Assembly: GCF_001687305.1 (NCBI RefSeq)
Contig: NZ_LZRK01000003.1
Coordinates: 186,001 to 250,000, forward strand
Source of the DNA: Actinomyces vulturis
Lineage (GTDB): Bacteria; Actinomycetota; Actinomycetes; Actinomycetales; Actinomycetaceae
Length of the DNA stretch: 64,000 bases
Direction of reading: 5' to 3'
The notes beneath the pieces are model-generated. The model saw only the letters and a list, made by a program, of their open reading frames with translations. It made no database searches and was not told the DNA's origin. Shown here one piece after another: positions 1 through 9,411 of this stretch (the first letter of the stretch is position 1; each line of letters starts with the position of its first letter). The translations under genes were made by a program, and so were the position numbers.

Positions 1-784
1 TCTTCCGGTCTCATCAACCGGTCACCTCAACATCGTAGAAAAACTTCTCGGCTACCAAATTGATTCCGTGGGTATGACAGCTTTCACTGCCGTCATCCAG
101 GTGGGTGCCATTATCGCGGCCATCATCTACTTTTGGAAAGACATCGTCCGTATCGCTACCGCATGGGTGAGCGGTCTGGGCAATATCAGCAAAAGAAACC
201 ACCCCGATTACACTCTGGGGTGGGGAATCATCATTGGCTCCATTCCTGTCGCCGTTGTAGGCCTAGTTTTTAAAGACTTCATTGAAACCACCTCACGGAG
301 CCTGTGGATTATCGCAGGTGCCCTGATCGTGTGGAGTGGCGTGATGTGGATGGCTGACCGTCGTAAGTCTCTGACTAAATCCATGAATGATGTGGGCATT
401 GTTGATGCACTAATCATCGGCTGCTTCCAGGCTCTTGCTCCAGTTTTTCCTGGTATCTCCCGCTCTGGCGCCACCATTAGCGCCGGATTGTTCCGCGGTT
501 TCGATCGCGTCACTGCAACACGTTTGTCCTTCTACATGGGTATTCCGGCGTTAGTGGCTGCGGGTGTGCTCGAAGCCATCACAGGTGCCGCAGATATCTC
601 TGCCACTGTCGGTTGGGTTCCTACCCTCGTGGCCACGGTAGTCTCCGGGGTGGTTGCTTATGCCTCTATCGCTTGGCTGCTTCGCTTCGTCTCTTCCAAC
701 AAGTTCACCTCGTTCATCGTCTACCGCGTGGTCATCGGTGTGCTCATCATGATCAGTGTGGGGGCTGGTTTGGTGACTGCCTGA
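1..784 (+). CDS. uppP: Undecaprenyl-diphosphatase UppP (BacA family), 5' end outside window
   Basis: Integral membrane phosphatase that converts undecaprenyl diphosphate to the monophosphate, recycling the lipid carrier for peptidoglycan and surface glycans. The frame is open from base 2 and the first visible residues are LPVSSTGHL, the family's first conserved motif, so the true start lies just left of the window and the internal ATG at 68 is not the start. The second family motif, PGISRSGAT, is at about nt 449-475 and lies in the active site. Several hydrophobic segments follow to the C-terminus, which ends normally with TGA at 782-784. The gene is followed after 54 bases by sbcD on the same strand. 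The product is very likely functional; only the first residues cannot be seen. Confidence 0.95.
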   Translation, partial: LPVSSTGHLNIVEKLLGYQIDSVGMTAFTAVIQVGAIIAAIIYFWKDIVRIATAWVSGLGNISKRNHPDYTLGWGIIIGSIPVAVVGLVFKDFIETTSRSLWIIAGALIVWSGVMWMADRRKSLTKSMNDVGIVDALIIGCFQALAPVFPGISRSGATISAGLFRGFDRVTATRLSFYMGIPALVAAGVLEAITGAADISATVGWVPTLVATVVSGVVAYASIAWLLRFVSSNKFTSFIVYRVVIGVLIMISVGAGLVTA

Positions 785-838
785 TTTCCTCGTAGCAGAC
801 GGGCTATATGTGTCACTAGTCCGTGGCACGATGGGGCC

Positions 839-2104
839 ATGCGAATTCTTCACACCTCTGACTGGCATCTGGGGCGCACTTTTCATGGTCTGACTCTGCA
901 CGCAGAGCATGCCGCATTCATCGATCACATTGAGCAAATTGTCCGTGATGAGATGATCGATGCTGTCCTCCTGAGCGGGGATGTCTATGACCGTTCCTTG
1001 CCGCCAGTGGAGAGCGTGGAGTTACTCAATGATGCGATGGAGCGCCTCAGTGCGCTCACGCATGTGGTGCTGACACCGGGAAACCACGATTCCGCCACTC
1101 GCCTAGGGTTTGGGCATCGTCTTTTTACCGATCGCGTTCACGTTCAACCGTCGATCACCGACGTTGCCCAGGCAATCGAATTGCCAGATCGCGACGGGAA
1201 CATCGGTGCTGTGGTCTATGCGTTGCCATACTTGGATCCGGATGTTGCCCGTGCTCCCTTGGCATCGGTGCTGTTTGAGCGTCAGATGGAGTCCTCTCAA
1301 GAACCTCTCCCCCGGTCTCATCAAGCAGTGATGGGTGGAGCCCTGCGATTAGTAGGAACAGATTTATCGACTCGTTCTCAGTCATGGTCACGGCGTATTC
1401 CGGTCATTGCCATGGCCCATGCGTTTGTGACCGGCGGTGAAGTTACCGATTCCGAACGTGATATTCGGGTTGGTGGTGTGGACAGCGTGTCATCGTCACT
1501 CTTCACCACGCTGGGTTATTCAGAGCGTCCTGATCGGTGTCCTGGGCTCGATTACGTGGCTCTTGGACATTTGCACCGTCCCCAAATACTGGATGAGGGT
1601 GCTTTTGCTTTCTCCTCCTCGTCTGAACGTGACGAGGAGCGCCGCCCGGCTTTAGTTTATAGTGGCTCGGCTTTACCCTTCTCGTTCTCCGAAGCCGCTC
1701 ACCAGAAATCCAATGTCGTCATTGATACTGAATCGGGGACTTGGGAAACGATCACCACGCCGTTTGACCACCGAATTGAACGTGTTTCGATGAGCATGGA
1801 TGAGTGTGAATCAGGCGCCTTTGATTACCTCAAGGACGCATGGTTGGACGTCACTCTGACGGGAGAGCGTGTACCAGGCGCCGTGAGCAGGCTGAAGCAC
1901 CGATTCCCTCATATGCTCTCCTTCTCCTATGCCCAGGCCGCTGAACCTCAACGTCAATCAATCGCGATTACTCGCGCAAGTGATCCCCTGGAAGTATCCG
2001 GTGATTTCTTAAGCACGATGACTGGTACTACCCCCACGGACAACCACCTCACGATCCTTCGTCAAGCGTACGAAGCATCTTTAAGCGCAGGTAGGAGCAA
2101 CTAA
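839..2104 (+). CDS. sbcD: Exonuclease SbcCD, nuclease subunit SbcD
   Basis: Mre11-type metallophosphoesterase subunit of the SbcCD complex, which opens hairpins and trims blocked or protein-bound DNA ends. All metal-binding motifs are visible: SDWH at residues 7-10, SGDVYDR near 46-52, TPGNHDS near 79-85 and GHLH near 242-245. The length of 421 residues is normal for the family. The stop TAA overlaps the sbcC start by one base (TAATG at 2102-2106), so the two subunits are translationally coupled. The ATG at 839 directly begins the conserved MRILHTSDWHLG sequence, which fixes the start. Nothing unusual is seen. Confidence 0.97.
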   Translation: MRILHTSDWHLGRTFHGLTLHAEHAAFIDHIEQIVRDEMIDAVLLSGDVYDRSLPPVESVELLNDAMERLSALTHVVLTPGNHDSATRLGFGHRLFTDRVHVQPSITDVAQAIELPDRDGNIGAVVYALPYLDPDVARAPLASVLFERQMESSQEPLPRSHQAVMGGALRLVGTDLSTRSQSWSRRIPVIAMAHAFVTGGEVTDSERDIRVGGVDSVSSSLFTTLGYSERPDRCPGLDYVALGHLHRPQILDEGAFAFSSSSERDEERRPALVYSGSALPFSFSEAAHQKSNVVIDTESGTWETITTPFDHRIERVSMSMDECESGAFDYLKDAWLDVTLTGERVPGAVSRLKHRFPHMLSFSYAQAAEPQRQSIAITRASDPLEVSGDFLSTMTGTTPTDNHLTILRQAYEASLSAGRSN

Positions 2105-5100
2105 TGCATATTCATCGTCTCTCCCTGCAAGCAGTCGGCCCCTACCCTGGCACGCACACCATCAATTTCGATGATTTTGAAGCCTCAGGAAAGTTCCTGC
2201 TCACCGGTCCCACCGGTAGTGGAAAAACCACCATCATCGATGCAATCGTGTTCGCTCTCTACGGCAATGTCGCCGACGATGATTCGTCCACGGATCGCAT
2301 TCGTTCAACCTTTGCCGACCCATCCACCGAAACTGTGGTGGCCCTGGAGTTTTCCACTCCTAACGGCATGTTCCGAATCCGGCGTACACCGGCATATCAG
2401 CGTCCGAAAAAACGTGGTACCGGACTAGTAACAGAAAAACCCACAGTCGCCATGTGGTCCATCAATGAACTTGATGGTGATGGGCTAGGTACGCCTCTAG
2501 TCCGCGTCGATGAAGTGAGCCGAAAAGTCCTGCAGATTGTGGGACTCACCCGCGAGCAGTTCACTCAGACAGTCGTTCTTCCCCAAGGCAAGTTCGCGAA
2601 ATTCTTACGCTCCTCCTCGGAAGAGCGTCACGGTTTACTCCGCGATGTTTTCGGCACCGTGACCTATGACGAGATGCAGCACTATCTCGAAGAGCAGTCC
2701 AAGGATGCGCGGCGCCGCAGCAGAGAAGCAGATACCTCAGTAGCCCTAACGGTGCAGTCACTGTCCACCATGCTTGAGCGCTTTGATCAAGCAGAACAGT
2801 TACAGGGTGATACCCCGTATGCGTCCCTTATCGCAGTGGCCAACGGGCAGGATGTTTCTCTTGAACCCATAGACCAGGATGCTAATGCCTCGCCGGAAGA
2901 CAATGATGAAGCCCCGTCGAATAACGATGATTCACCGGCCTTCACCGATTTGTCTGACTACCACTACCGTTCGATGCTTTCATTGCGGGTTACGGGCGTG
3001 GCTCAGTTCCTCCTCCAGCGCGTTGAGCATGCACAGTCAGCGTTTAATGTCAGCCATCAGGCCTTCAAAGATGCGCAAGCACGCTTCACTGACGCTCGCG
3101 ATCTCGTGACTCGTCAAGAACGTCTGGCACGGCTACGCACCTCATTGAATGAGTTAAACAGCCAAGCGAAGGTGATGGATGAACTGAAAGAACTCATCGA
3201 TCGTGCGCATCGTGCACAGAATGTTCTTGATGGTTCTCGTGCTTTTGAGCGCGCAGGCAAGGACTTTACGGCAGCCAAGAGTGCGGTTGACGGCCTTGCC
3301 GATGATCCTCATGCAGAAAAATACCCTGATGTGCTTCAAGCAAAGGACACTGAGGCTCGCCACACCCTGGTGAATGATCTCAATGACGAAGTTGCTGCTC
3401 TTAAACCCGTGCTCAAGCAGGCTGCTTCCCTCGAGTCCCTAGTAGCAGCAGTTACCGCTGCTCACGAGCAGGTGGAATCGTCCAAAGCTACATATGACGC
3501 AGCTCTTCAGTCTGCTCAGGACTTTCCCTCACACCGGGAGGCACTCGAAAAAGAGAAAGCGGAGCAGCAGGTTATTGCTGCGGGACTTGAACAAGCCTTG
3601 ACTGAGCTCAATGAAGTCAAGCAACGTCATAAGGCAGCTCATGACGTCGTGGCAATCGGCGAGAAAATTGCTGCACTTCAGCCGGAGTATGAGAAGGCTT
3701 TGTCTCAGCAACACGAACTTCTCGAAGCAAAGACTGCTGTTCACCAGCGCTGGATTGATGCTCAGGCGGGTCTGCTCGCCCAAGCGCTTGATAACGACTC
3801 CCCCTGCCCAGTCTGTGGTTCCACAAACCACCCTGACCCTGCCCTGTTGCCGGACGATAATGACATTAGTCAAGAAATTGTTGACACTGCTGATCAGTCC
3901 TATGACACAGCACAGGCCCACACGCACAGCATCGCTACACAGTTGGAGAATCTTCGTCAGCAGCAGGATTCCCAGCGTGACCTCTCCCAAGGCCTTAGCC
4001 CAGAGAAAGTTAATGAGGAACTGCAAGCGGCTGCCCAGGCCCATGAGGCATGCGTTGTTGCTGGCAAGGCAGCGGCGTCTGTTGACGAGCAACTCAAGAA
4101 ACTCACTGCTGAAGAGCAAGCCTCATCACAAACAACGAGTGAAGCGAAGGATGCATGGACTGGTGCGGTTCAGGCAGCGACACTTGCTGAACAAAAACTC
4201 AATGACACTCGCACCCTCATTGATGAACATCGCCAAGGTTTTGAAACCCTAGAAGAGCGCTACCAGGATGTGACTGTTCACTACTCGTGGGCCAAGCGAG
4301 TCGTCGATAGTTATGACCAGTACCATCTAGCACAGGAAGCGCTCTCGCATGCGACGGACGATCTCACCCTCCTGTGTGAAAACAATGGTTACGAATCCAT
4401 TGAAGCGGCTCGTCCAGATGTTTTACCTAAGGATGACCTTGCTGCGCATGTGGCTACTCATTCTACGTACACCACTGATGTAAAAGCAGTGAAACAGCAG
4501 TTGAGTGATCCTACATTGGTGGGAGTGGATGAACTCCCAACTCCCGATTGCGATGCACTCGCTACCGTTGTGGAACGCCAGCGCATTGCGGAAGAACAAG
4601 CAAGCGCCGTTCTCTCCACGCTCCGTTCACAGCATGACACTGCCTCATCAATGATTCATCAGTTGGAAGAAGCCATCGATGAAGCGGATCGCTCACGCGC
4701 CGAACATGCGGATCTCATTTACGTAGCAAGTCTTGTTACCGGTGACAATGCTCAAGAAACATCGCTGGGCACATGGGTGCTCATGAACCGCTTTGAAGAT
4801 GTTGTTACCTTCGCCAATGACCGTCTCATGACGATGAGTAATGGTCGTTACTCGCTACGCCGAGTCCATCGAGAATCCGGCTCATCCAAGCGCAAAGGCC
4901 ACGGTCTAGGGCTTGAGGTGATCGACTTATTCAGCGAAAACGAGCAGGCCCGTGACCCGCGCACCCTCTCCGGCGGCGAAACCTTCTACGTGTCACTGTC
5001 CCTAGCCTTGGCTTTGGCTGATGTGGTCAGTGCCGAAAGCGGCGGTATCCACCTCGAGACCCTGTTCATTGATGAGGGTTTTGGCTCCTTGGATCCTCAC

Positions 5101-5262
5101 ACTCTCTCAGCCGTGATGCATGAGCTGGATCAACTCCGTGAAGGCGGACGCATCATCGGATTAGTCTCACACGTTGAAGAACTCAAGCGAGAAATCGCTG
5201 ACCGTATCGAAGTAACGAGTACAGAAAATGGCTCCACACTCCGCGTAATTGCCGGGAACTGA
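2104..5262 (+). CDS. sbcC: Exonuclease SbcCD, ATPase subunit SbcC
   Basis: Rad50-like SMC ATPase partner of SbcD. Visible parts, in order: Walker A GPTGSGKTT near residues 35-43, a long central coiled-coil region, the zinc hook CPVC near 567-570, an ABC signature LSGGE near 954-958, and Walker B LFIDEGFGSLD near 987-997. Length is 1052 residues, typical of actinobacterial SbcC. A short Asp/Asn/Ser/Pro-rich stretch near residues 255-285 interrupts the first coiled-coil arm; it looks like a low-complexity insert and is probably neutral. The gene is coupled to sbcD by a one-base overlap and ends before a strong hairpin at 5288-5325. Confidence 0.97.
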   Translation: MHIHRLSLQAVGPYPGTHTINFDDFEASGKFLLTGPTGSGKTTIIDAIVFALYGNVADDDSSTDRIRSTFADPSTETVVALEFSTPNGMFRIRRTPAYQRPKKRGTGLVTEKPTVAMWSINELDGDGLGTPLVRVDEVSRKVLQIVGLTREQFTQTVVLPQGKFAKFLRSSSEERHGLLRDVFGTVTYDEMQHYLEEQSKDARRRSREADTSVALTVQSLSTMLERFDQAEQLQGDTPYASLIAVANGQDVSLEPIDQDANASPEDNDEAPSNNDDSPAFTDLSDYHYRSMLSLRVTGVAQFLLQRVEHAQSAFNVSHQAFKDAQARFTDARDLVTRQERLARLRTSLNELNSQAKVMDELKELIDRAHRAQNVLDGSRAFERAGKDFTAAKSAVDGLADDPHAEKYPDVLQAKDTEARHTLVNDLNDEVAALKPVLKQAASLESLVAAVTAAHEQVESSKATYDAALQSAQDFPSHREALEKEKAEQQVIAAGLEQALTELNEVKQRHKAAHDVVAIGEKIAALQPEYEKALSQQHELLEAKTAVHQRWIDAQAGLLAQALDNDSPCPVCGSTNHPDPALLPDDNDISQEIVDTADQSYDTAQAHTHSIATQLENLRQQQDSQRDLSQGLSPEKVNEELQAAAQAHEACVVAGKAAASVDEQLKKLTAEEQASSQTTSEAKDAWTGAVQAATLAEQKLNDTRTLIDEHRQGFETLEERYQDVTVHYSWAKRVVDSYDQYHLAQEALSHATDDLTLLCENNGYESIEAARPDVLPKDDLAAHVATHSTYTTDVKAVKQQLSDPTLVGVDELPTPDCDALATVVERQRIAEEQASAVLSTLRSQHDTASSMIHQLEEAIDEADRSRAEHADLIYVASLVTGDNAQETSLGTWVLMNRFEDVVTFANDRLMTMSNGRYSLRRVHRESGSSKRKGHGLGLEVIDLFSENEQARDPRTLSGGETFYVSLSLALALADVVSAESGGIHLETLFIDEGFGSLDPHTLSAVMHELDQLREGGRIIGLVSHVEELKREIADRIEVTSTENGSTLRVIAGN

Positions 5263-5287
5263 TTAGGTCGCACCATAAGCAAGAAAA

Positions 5288-5325
5288 CGAGGGGCGGAGC
5301 GACCTTCCGGTCACTCCGCCCCTCG
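5288..5325. terminator. Hairpin between convergent sbcC and DUF3117 gene
   Basis: Two 17-base arms (5288-5304 and 5309-5325) pair with a single mismatch around a TTCC loop, making a GC-rich stem. On the minus strand the stem is followed by TTTTCTT, so it is a good intrinsic terminator for the DUF3117 gene. On the plus strand the tail is not T-rich, so termination of sbcC is less certain. Confidence 0.8.
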
Positions 5326-5419
5326 TAGTCATCAAATGAAGGAAATGATCACTTCACCCTAATGCGATGATGCTTAACGCTCCACGCGGAGCAGGCCCAT
5401 CACCGAGCAGACAGTCTCA

Positions 5420-5587
5420 TCAGACCTTGACAGTCTTGAGAGCCTCACCCAAAGCAGTTACTTCCTGTGGGGCCAGCTCAACCACCAAGCGACCGCCTCC
5501 TTCGAGGGGGACACGCATGATAATCGAGCGTCCTTCTTTCACGACCTCAAGCGGTCCGTCACCGGTCCTGGGCTTCATGGCAGCCAT
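5420..5587 (-). CDS. DUF3117 domain protein (small actinobacterial conserved protein)
   Basis: A 55-residue protein of the actinobacterial DUF3117 family, whose function is unknown. The whole protein is the domain, from MAAMKPRTGDGPLEV to the acidic and Ala/Leu-rich end. The reading frame extends 12 codons further upstream, but the family starts at MAAMKPRTGDG, and a GAAAGGGAAG ribosome-binding site lies five bases before the ATG at 5587, so this start is preferred. It is a single gene with its own terminator at 5288-5325. No enzyme motif, membrane segment or signal peptide is present. Confidence 0.9.
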   Translation of the reverse strand: MAAMKPRTGDGPLEVVKEGRSIIMRVPLEGGGRLVVELAPQEVTALGEALKTVKV

Positions 5588-5744
5588 GTGCTTCCCTTTC
5601 TTCAGGATCTGTGCGTTTAACACACCAGCCTTATTCTACGTCACAATGCACGAAAAACGGCCGGAAATTGCTCACAGAAAGTTCCTGTCCGTTTCGGAGA
5701 AAACTCACCATCACCACAAAAGTCGAAAATACCCTTCAGTATCT

Positions 5745-6488
5745 TCACTCGTCACGAAGTTCACGAACCCCGTTAACAACAGCCTCAACAGCTTCTTCAG
5801 CGGTATCCACAATGGTGATGAGGTCGAGGTCTTTTTCTGAGATCATTCCGCGGGAAACCACTTCTGTACGAACCCAGTCGAACAATCCACCCCAGTAAGA
5901 GCGGTCCACCAAGACGATAGGGAAGGAAGAGACCTTTTTTGTCTGCACAAGAGTAAGGGACTCAAATAGTTCATCGAAGGTACCAAATCCACCGGGCATC
6001 ACCACAAAGCCATCGGCGTACTTGACGAACATGGTTTTACGAGCGAAGAAATAGCGGAAGTTCACGCCAAGATCCACGTAATCGTTCATCCCCTGTTCCA
6101 TAGGTAGTTCGATTCCCAGGCCTACGCTAACACCGCCAGATTCCTGACACCCCTTGTTGGCTGCTTCCATCATGCCGGGGCCACCACCGGTAATGACGGC
6201 GAATCCTGCTTCTGCCAGTCCCCTTCCCACGGCCACGGCTGTGTGATAGCCAGATTCGTCCGGCTTAGTACGTGCTGAGCCAAACACGCTGATGGCTGAA
6301 GGCAATTCAGCCAACGCACCAAAACCTTCAACAAATTCCGCCTGGATACGCATCACACGCCAGGGATCGTTGTGAATCCAGTCAGGGTCTGAGCGTCCAT
6401 CAAGGAGTCGACTGTCAGTAGTTTGCTCGGGAATTTGCTGGCCACGAAGAAGTACGGGGCCTTTGCGGTATGAAGTCCGTTTTGTCAT
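5745..6488 (-). CDS. LOG-family (TIGR00730) Rossmann protein, probable nucleoside-5'-monophosphate phosphoribohydrolase
   Basis: Member of the lysine decarboxylase-like/LOG family. Characterised members release the base from (cytokinin) nucleoside 5'-monophosphates. Both family motifs are present: GGGPGMMEAANKG, the nucleotide-binding loop, and PGGFGTFDELFE, which carries the catalytic Arg/Glu region. Length is 247 residues, as in other actinobacterial homologues. The N-terminal 40 residues are basic and poorly conserved. The ATG at 6488 has only a close GGAG upstream. It is divergent from the phosphohexomutase gene. Physiological substrate cannot be judged from sequence; older databases misname such proteins lysine decarboxylase. 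Confidence 0.88.
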   Translation of the reverse strand: MTKRTSYRKGPVLLRGQQIPEQTTDSRLLDGRSDPDWIHNDPWRVMRIQAEFVEGFGALAELPSAISVFGSARTKPDESGYHTAVAVGRGLAEAGFAVITGGGPGMMEAANKGCQESGGVSVGLGIELPMEQGMNDYVDLGVNFRYFFARKTMFVKYADGFVVMPGGFGTFDELFESLTLVQTKKVSSFPIVLVDRSYWGGLFDWVRTEVVSRGMISEKDLDLITIVDTAEEAVEAVVNGVRELRDE

Positions 6489-6669
6489 GGCTCCATCATG
6501 CTCATATCAAAGCAAACGGGGGATGAACACCACGCTTTTTGAGACTGTTTATCTCCCCTTCTCTCCCCTAATCGAATTACTTAAAGTCCTGCGTTTTCCC
6601 TACTCATCGCATATTTGTGTCTCAGCCCACGGGTGATGGTCCTCTCGGTTTAGGTCATTTCTCTACACA

Positions 6670-8412
6670 ATGTCAGAGCAAGCGGGTACGGTTCACATCA
6701 TGAAACACTTTGATACCGACATGGTGACCTCCTGGATCAATGACGATCCGGACAAGAAGACTGCACAGGAACTGTCTGATTTGCTTGAGGCTGCCAACCG
6801 TGATGATGAAGAAGCCATCAAGGAAATACAGGATGCTTTCAACGGCACCCTGACTTTCGGCACTGCAGGCTTGCGCGGCAAAATCGGTCCTGGCCCCAAC
6901 CGCATGAACCGTGTTGTGGTGATCCGTGCTGCTGCCGGTTTAGCTTCTTACCTTCGCCAAACACTGGGTGAAGGGTTTTCAGTGGTCATTGGTCACGATG
7001 CTCGCCATATGTCCCGTCAGTTCGCTGAGGACACTGCATCAGTAGTAACTGGTGCTGGCGGCAAGGCGCTCTTGTTTGATGATCACTGCCCCACTCCGGT
7101 TCTCGCGTTTGCTCTTCGCGAGTTGAACTGCGACGCCGGTGTCATGGTGACCGCCTCTCATAACCCACCTCAGGACAATGGCTACAAGGTCTACCTCGGT
7201 GGCCGCGCGGTCACTGATGCCGGCCAGGGGGCGCAGATTGTTCCTCCCTTCGATGCAGACATCGCCAGCCATATTGCCAATGTGGGCGCTCTTGCCGAGG
7301 TCCCTATGCCTTCTGAGGGCTGGGAGACTGTCGGCGATGATATGCGTGAGGCCTACCTGGAGCGTTTAAAGACCGTCTCCTGCCAGGGCGCTGTTGCTGA
7401 TGTGTCCATCGTTCTGACCGCGATGCACGGCGTTGGTGGCCCTCTGTGCCAGCAGGCTCTCGAGCAGGCTGGTTTCCACACGATTACTCCTGTTGCTTCT
7501 CAGTTCTCCCCTGATCCTGACTTCCCCACGGTAACGTTCCCCAACCCTGAGGAACCAGGTGCCATGGATGAGTCCTTCAAGACTGCCCGTGAGGTGGGAG
7601 CTGATCTCATCATCGCTAATGATCCTGACGCCGATCGCTGCTCTGTGGCGATTCCTGATCCTTCCAGCGAGGCTGGCTACCGTCAGTTGACTGGCGATGA
7701 GGTTGGCGCATTGCTTGGCGAGCAGTCCGCTGAATTGGCTGCTTTCGCTGGTCAGGGCGTGCTTGCTAACTCCATCGTGTCCTCTCGTCTGCTGCGCCGT
7801 ATCGCTCAGGCGCACGGCCTGGACCACCGCATCACGCTGACTGGCTTTAAGTGGATTTCTCGTGTCCCGAACTTGGTATTCGGTTATGAGGAAGCATTGG
7901 GCTACTGTGTGGATCCGGCTGCCGTCCGCGACAAGGATGGTATTTCTGCTTCGGTTCGTATGGCAATACTGACCAGTGTGTTAAAACAGCAGGGGCGTTC
8001 CATTAGTGACCTTCTTGATCGCCTGGCTCGTGATCATGGTCTGCATGCGACGAGTCCGCTGAGCATTCGTGTGAAGGACCTGTCTCTCATTACTGATGCA
8101 ATGGCTCGGCTGCGATCCAGCGCTCCGGCTGAACTGGCTGGTAGCCGCGTGACCACTGTCGAAGATCTTCTTGATGGTGCCAGCGATGGTAACGGCGGCT
8201 CATTGCCTCCCACTGATGGCCTGATGTTTGTCACCGAAAGCAATGACCGTGTCATTGTTCGCCCTTCCGGTACTGAGCCTAAACTCAAGTGCTACTGCGA
8301 GGTCATCATCGACACCGATGAGTCCACTGACATTGCTCAGGCACGTGACGATGCTGCGCAACGCCTAGAAGCAATTAAGGCTGATATGCGCAGTGCTATC
8401 GGCGTGAACTAA
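6670..8412 (+). CDS. Phosphohexomutase (phosphoglucomutase/phosphomannomutase family)
   Basis: Alpha-D-phosphohexomutase that interconverts hexose 1- and 6-phosphates. All four domains are represented: the catalytic serine loop TASHNP near residues 161-166, the Mg-binding loop DPDADR near 318-323, the sugar-binding GYEEALG near 405, and the phosphate-binding RPSGTEP near 531-537. At 580 residues it belongs to the long (PgcA/ManB-like) subgroup; whether glucose or mannose phosphate is preferred cannot be read from sequence. ManA lies in the same window (51.8-53.1 kb), so mannose metabolism is possible. The ATG at 6670 has no clear ribosome-binding site; ATG at 6700, just before the conserved region, is an alternative. 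Confidence 0.93.
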   Translation: MSEQAGTVHIMKHFDTDMVTSWINDDPDKKTAQELSDLLEAANRDDEEAIKEIQDAFNGTLTFGTAGLRGKIGPGPNRMNRVVVIRAAAGLASYLRQTLGEGFSVVIGHDARHMSRQFAEDTASVVTGAGGKALLFDDHCPTPVLAFALRELNCDAGVMVTASHNPPQDNGYKVYLGGRAVTDAGQGAQIVPPFDADIASHIANVGALAEVPMPSEGWETVGDDMREAYLERLKTVSCQGAVADVSIVLTAMHGVGGPLCQQALEQAGFHTITPVASQFSPDPDFPTVTFPNPEEPGAMDESFKTAREVGADLIIANDPDADRCSVAIPDPSSEAGYRQLTGDEVGALLGEQSAELAAFAGQGVLANSIVSSRLLRRIAQAHGLDHRITLTGFKWISRVPNLVFGYEEALGYCVDPAAVRDKDGISASVRMAILTSVLKQQGRSISDLLDRLARDHGLHATSPLSIRVKDLSLITDAMARLRSSAPAELAGSRVTTVEDLLDGASDGNGGSLPPTDGLMFVTESNDRVIVRPSGTEPKLKCYCEVIIDTDESTDIAQARDDAAQRLEAIKADMRSAIGVN

Positions 8413-8448
8413 CGCGGGACGCTAACGTCATCTTTCTGACCTAGTGGT

Positions 8449-8487
8449 GGTGTGGGGGGCAAGGCTTGAAGCCTTGCCCCCCACACC
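8449..8487. terminator. Perfect 17-bp hairpin between convergent genes
   Basis: Arms 8449-8465 and 8471-8487 are perfectly complementary around a five-base loop (TTGAA). The stem is very GC-rich (a run of six G against six C). It sits between the end of the phosphohexomutase gene on the plus strand and the end of the metal transporter operon on the minus strand, so it probably terminates both. Neither side has a long T tract, which is common in actinobacteria. Confidence 0.8.
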
Positions 8488-8532
8488 GTGTCATGACGCG
8501 GTTACCGCCCTCTCACGAGCATTATCACAACG

Positions 8533-9411
8533 TCATAAGCCTTTTGATAGTTCTGATGGATTCATCGCATGACGCCGCTTGACGAGGAATCGATGGACCA
8601 TGCCGTACTTGGGCGACCCAATATAAGCCAGGGCAAAGGCGATGGCTTGACAGACCACTATCCATCCTGCCGGTGATGCATTGGTCCAGTAGGCGATGTA
8701 GAGACCAGTGATCGTTGACAGTGCCGCAATACTGGGTGCAATGATGAGCATGTGCCCCATGCGATCACTGAGCAGGTAGGCGGTGGTTCCTGGGATAACG
8801 AGCATGGCTACCACCAAAATCACGCCCACTACTTGCAGTGCCACGATGGTGGTAAGTGCCAGCAAGAGGAGTACCAAGGCGCTAATGCGCTTAGGGTGAA
8901 GGCCAATAGCATGAGCGTGAACAGAATCGAAGGCGAAAAGGGTGATGTCTTTGCGCCGGGCGATAAGGATTGCTCCGACGATGACGGCCAGGCTCAGCAC
9001 CATGATGCGGTCAGTGTGAGAGATTCCCAGGACGTTGCCGAAGATGATGCCGTTAAGGTCCGTGTTGGAGGGGTAGCGCGATTTGAGAATGAGACCAATG
9101 GCGAAGAAAGCGGTAAACACCACGCCGATGGCGGCGTCCCCTTTTACGCGTGAGGTGTCACGGACTGTTCCGATGAGAGTGACCGCGATGAGCCCTGCAA
9201 TCAAAGCGCCAACGGTGAAGGGCAGGCCAAACATAAAGGCGAGCACCACCCCGGGTAGCACTGCGTGTGAGACTGCGTCCCCAAGCAGGGACCAGCCGAT
9301 AAGGACAATCCAGCAGGACAGTAGTGCGCAGACCACCGCTGCAGCCGTGGCTACGACAAAGGCGTTGATCATGAATTCATACTGGAGTGGCTCAGTGAAG
9401 AAATTGATCAT
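8533..9411 (-). CDS. Metal ABC transporter permease (ABC-3 family, manganese type by context)
   Basis: Membrane subunit of a divalent metal importer. The 292 residues contain about eight strongly hydrophobic segments and the ABC-3 family hallmark segments, including GWSLLGDAVSHAVLPG near residues 38-53, where the cytoplasmic coupling region begins. It is the last gene of a three-gene operon and overlaps the ATPase gene by four bases (ATGA at 9408-9411), implying coupled translation. The metal is inferred from the binding protein encoded upstream, whose ligand set resembles PsaA/MntC. The C-terminus is basic and cytoplasmic. Confidence 0.92.
   Translation of the reverse strand: MINFFTEPLQYEFMINAFVVATAAAVVCALLSCWIVLIGWSLLGDAVSHAVLPGVVLAFMFGLPFTVGALIAGLIAVTLIGTVRDTSRVKGDAAIGVVFTAFFAIGLILKSRYPSNTDLNGIIFGNVLGISHTDRIMVLSLAVIVGAILIARRKDITLFAFDSVHAHAIGLHPKRISALVLLLLALTTIVALQVVGVILVVAMLVIPGTTAYLLSDRMGHMLIIAPSIAALSTITGLYIAYWTNASPAGWIVVCQAIAFALAYIGSPKYGMVHRFLVKRRHAMNPSELSKGL

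Noticed and set aside
3529-4252. Long open frames on the other frames and strand inside sbcC (196 and 213 codons)
   Set aside because: They lie wholly within the sbcC coiled-coil coding region, lack ribosome-binding sites and family resemblance, and are shadows of its biased codon use.
5367-5840. 157-codon plus-strand frame across DUF3117 and the end of the LOG gene
   Set aside because: It is antisense to two recognised genes, has no ribosome-binding site and encodes nothing recognisable.
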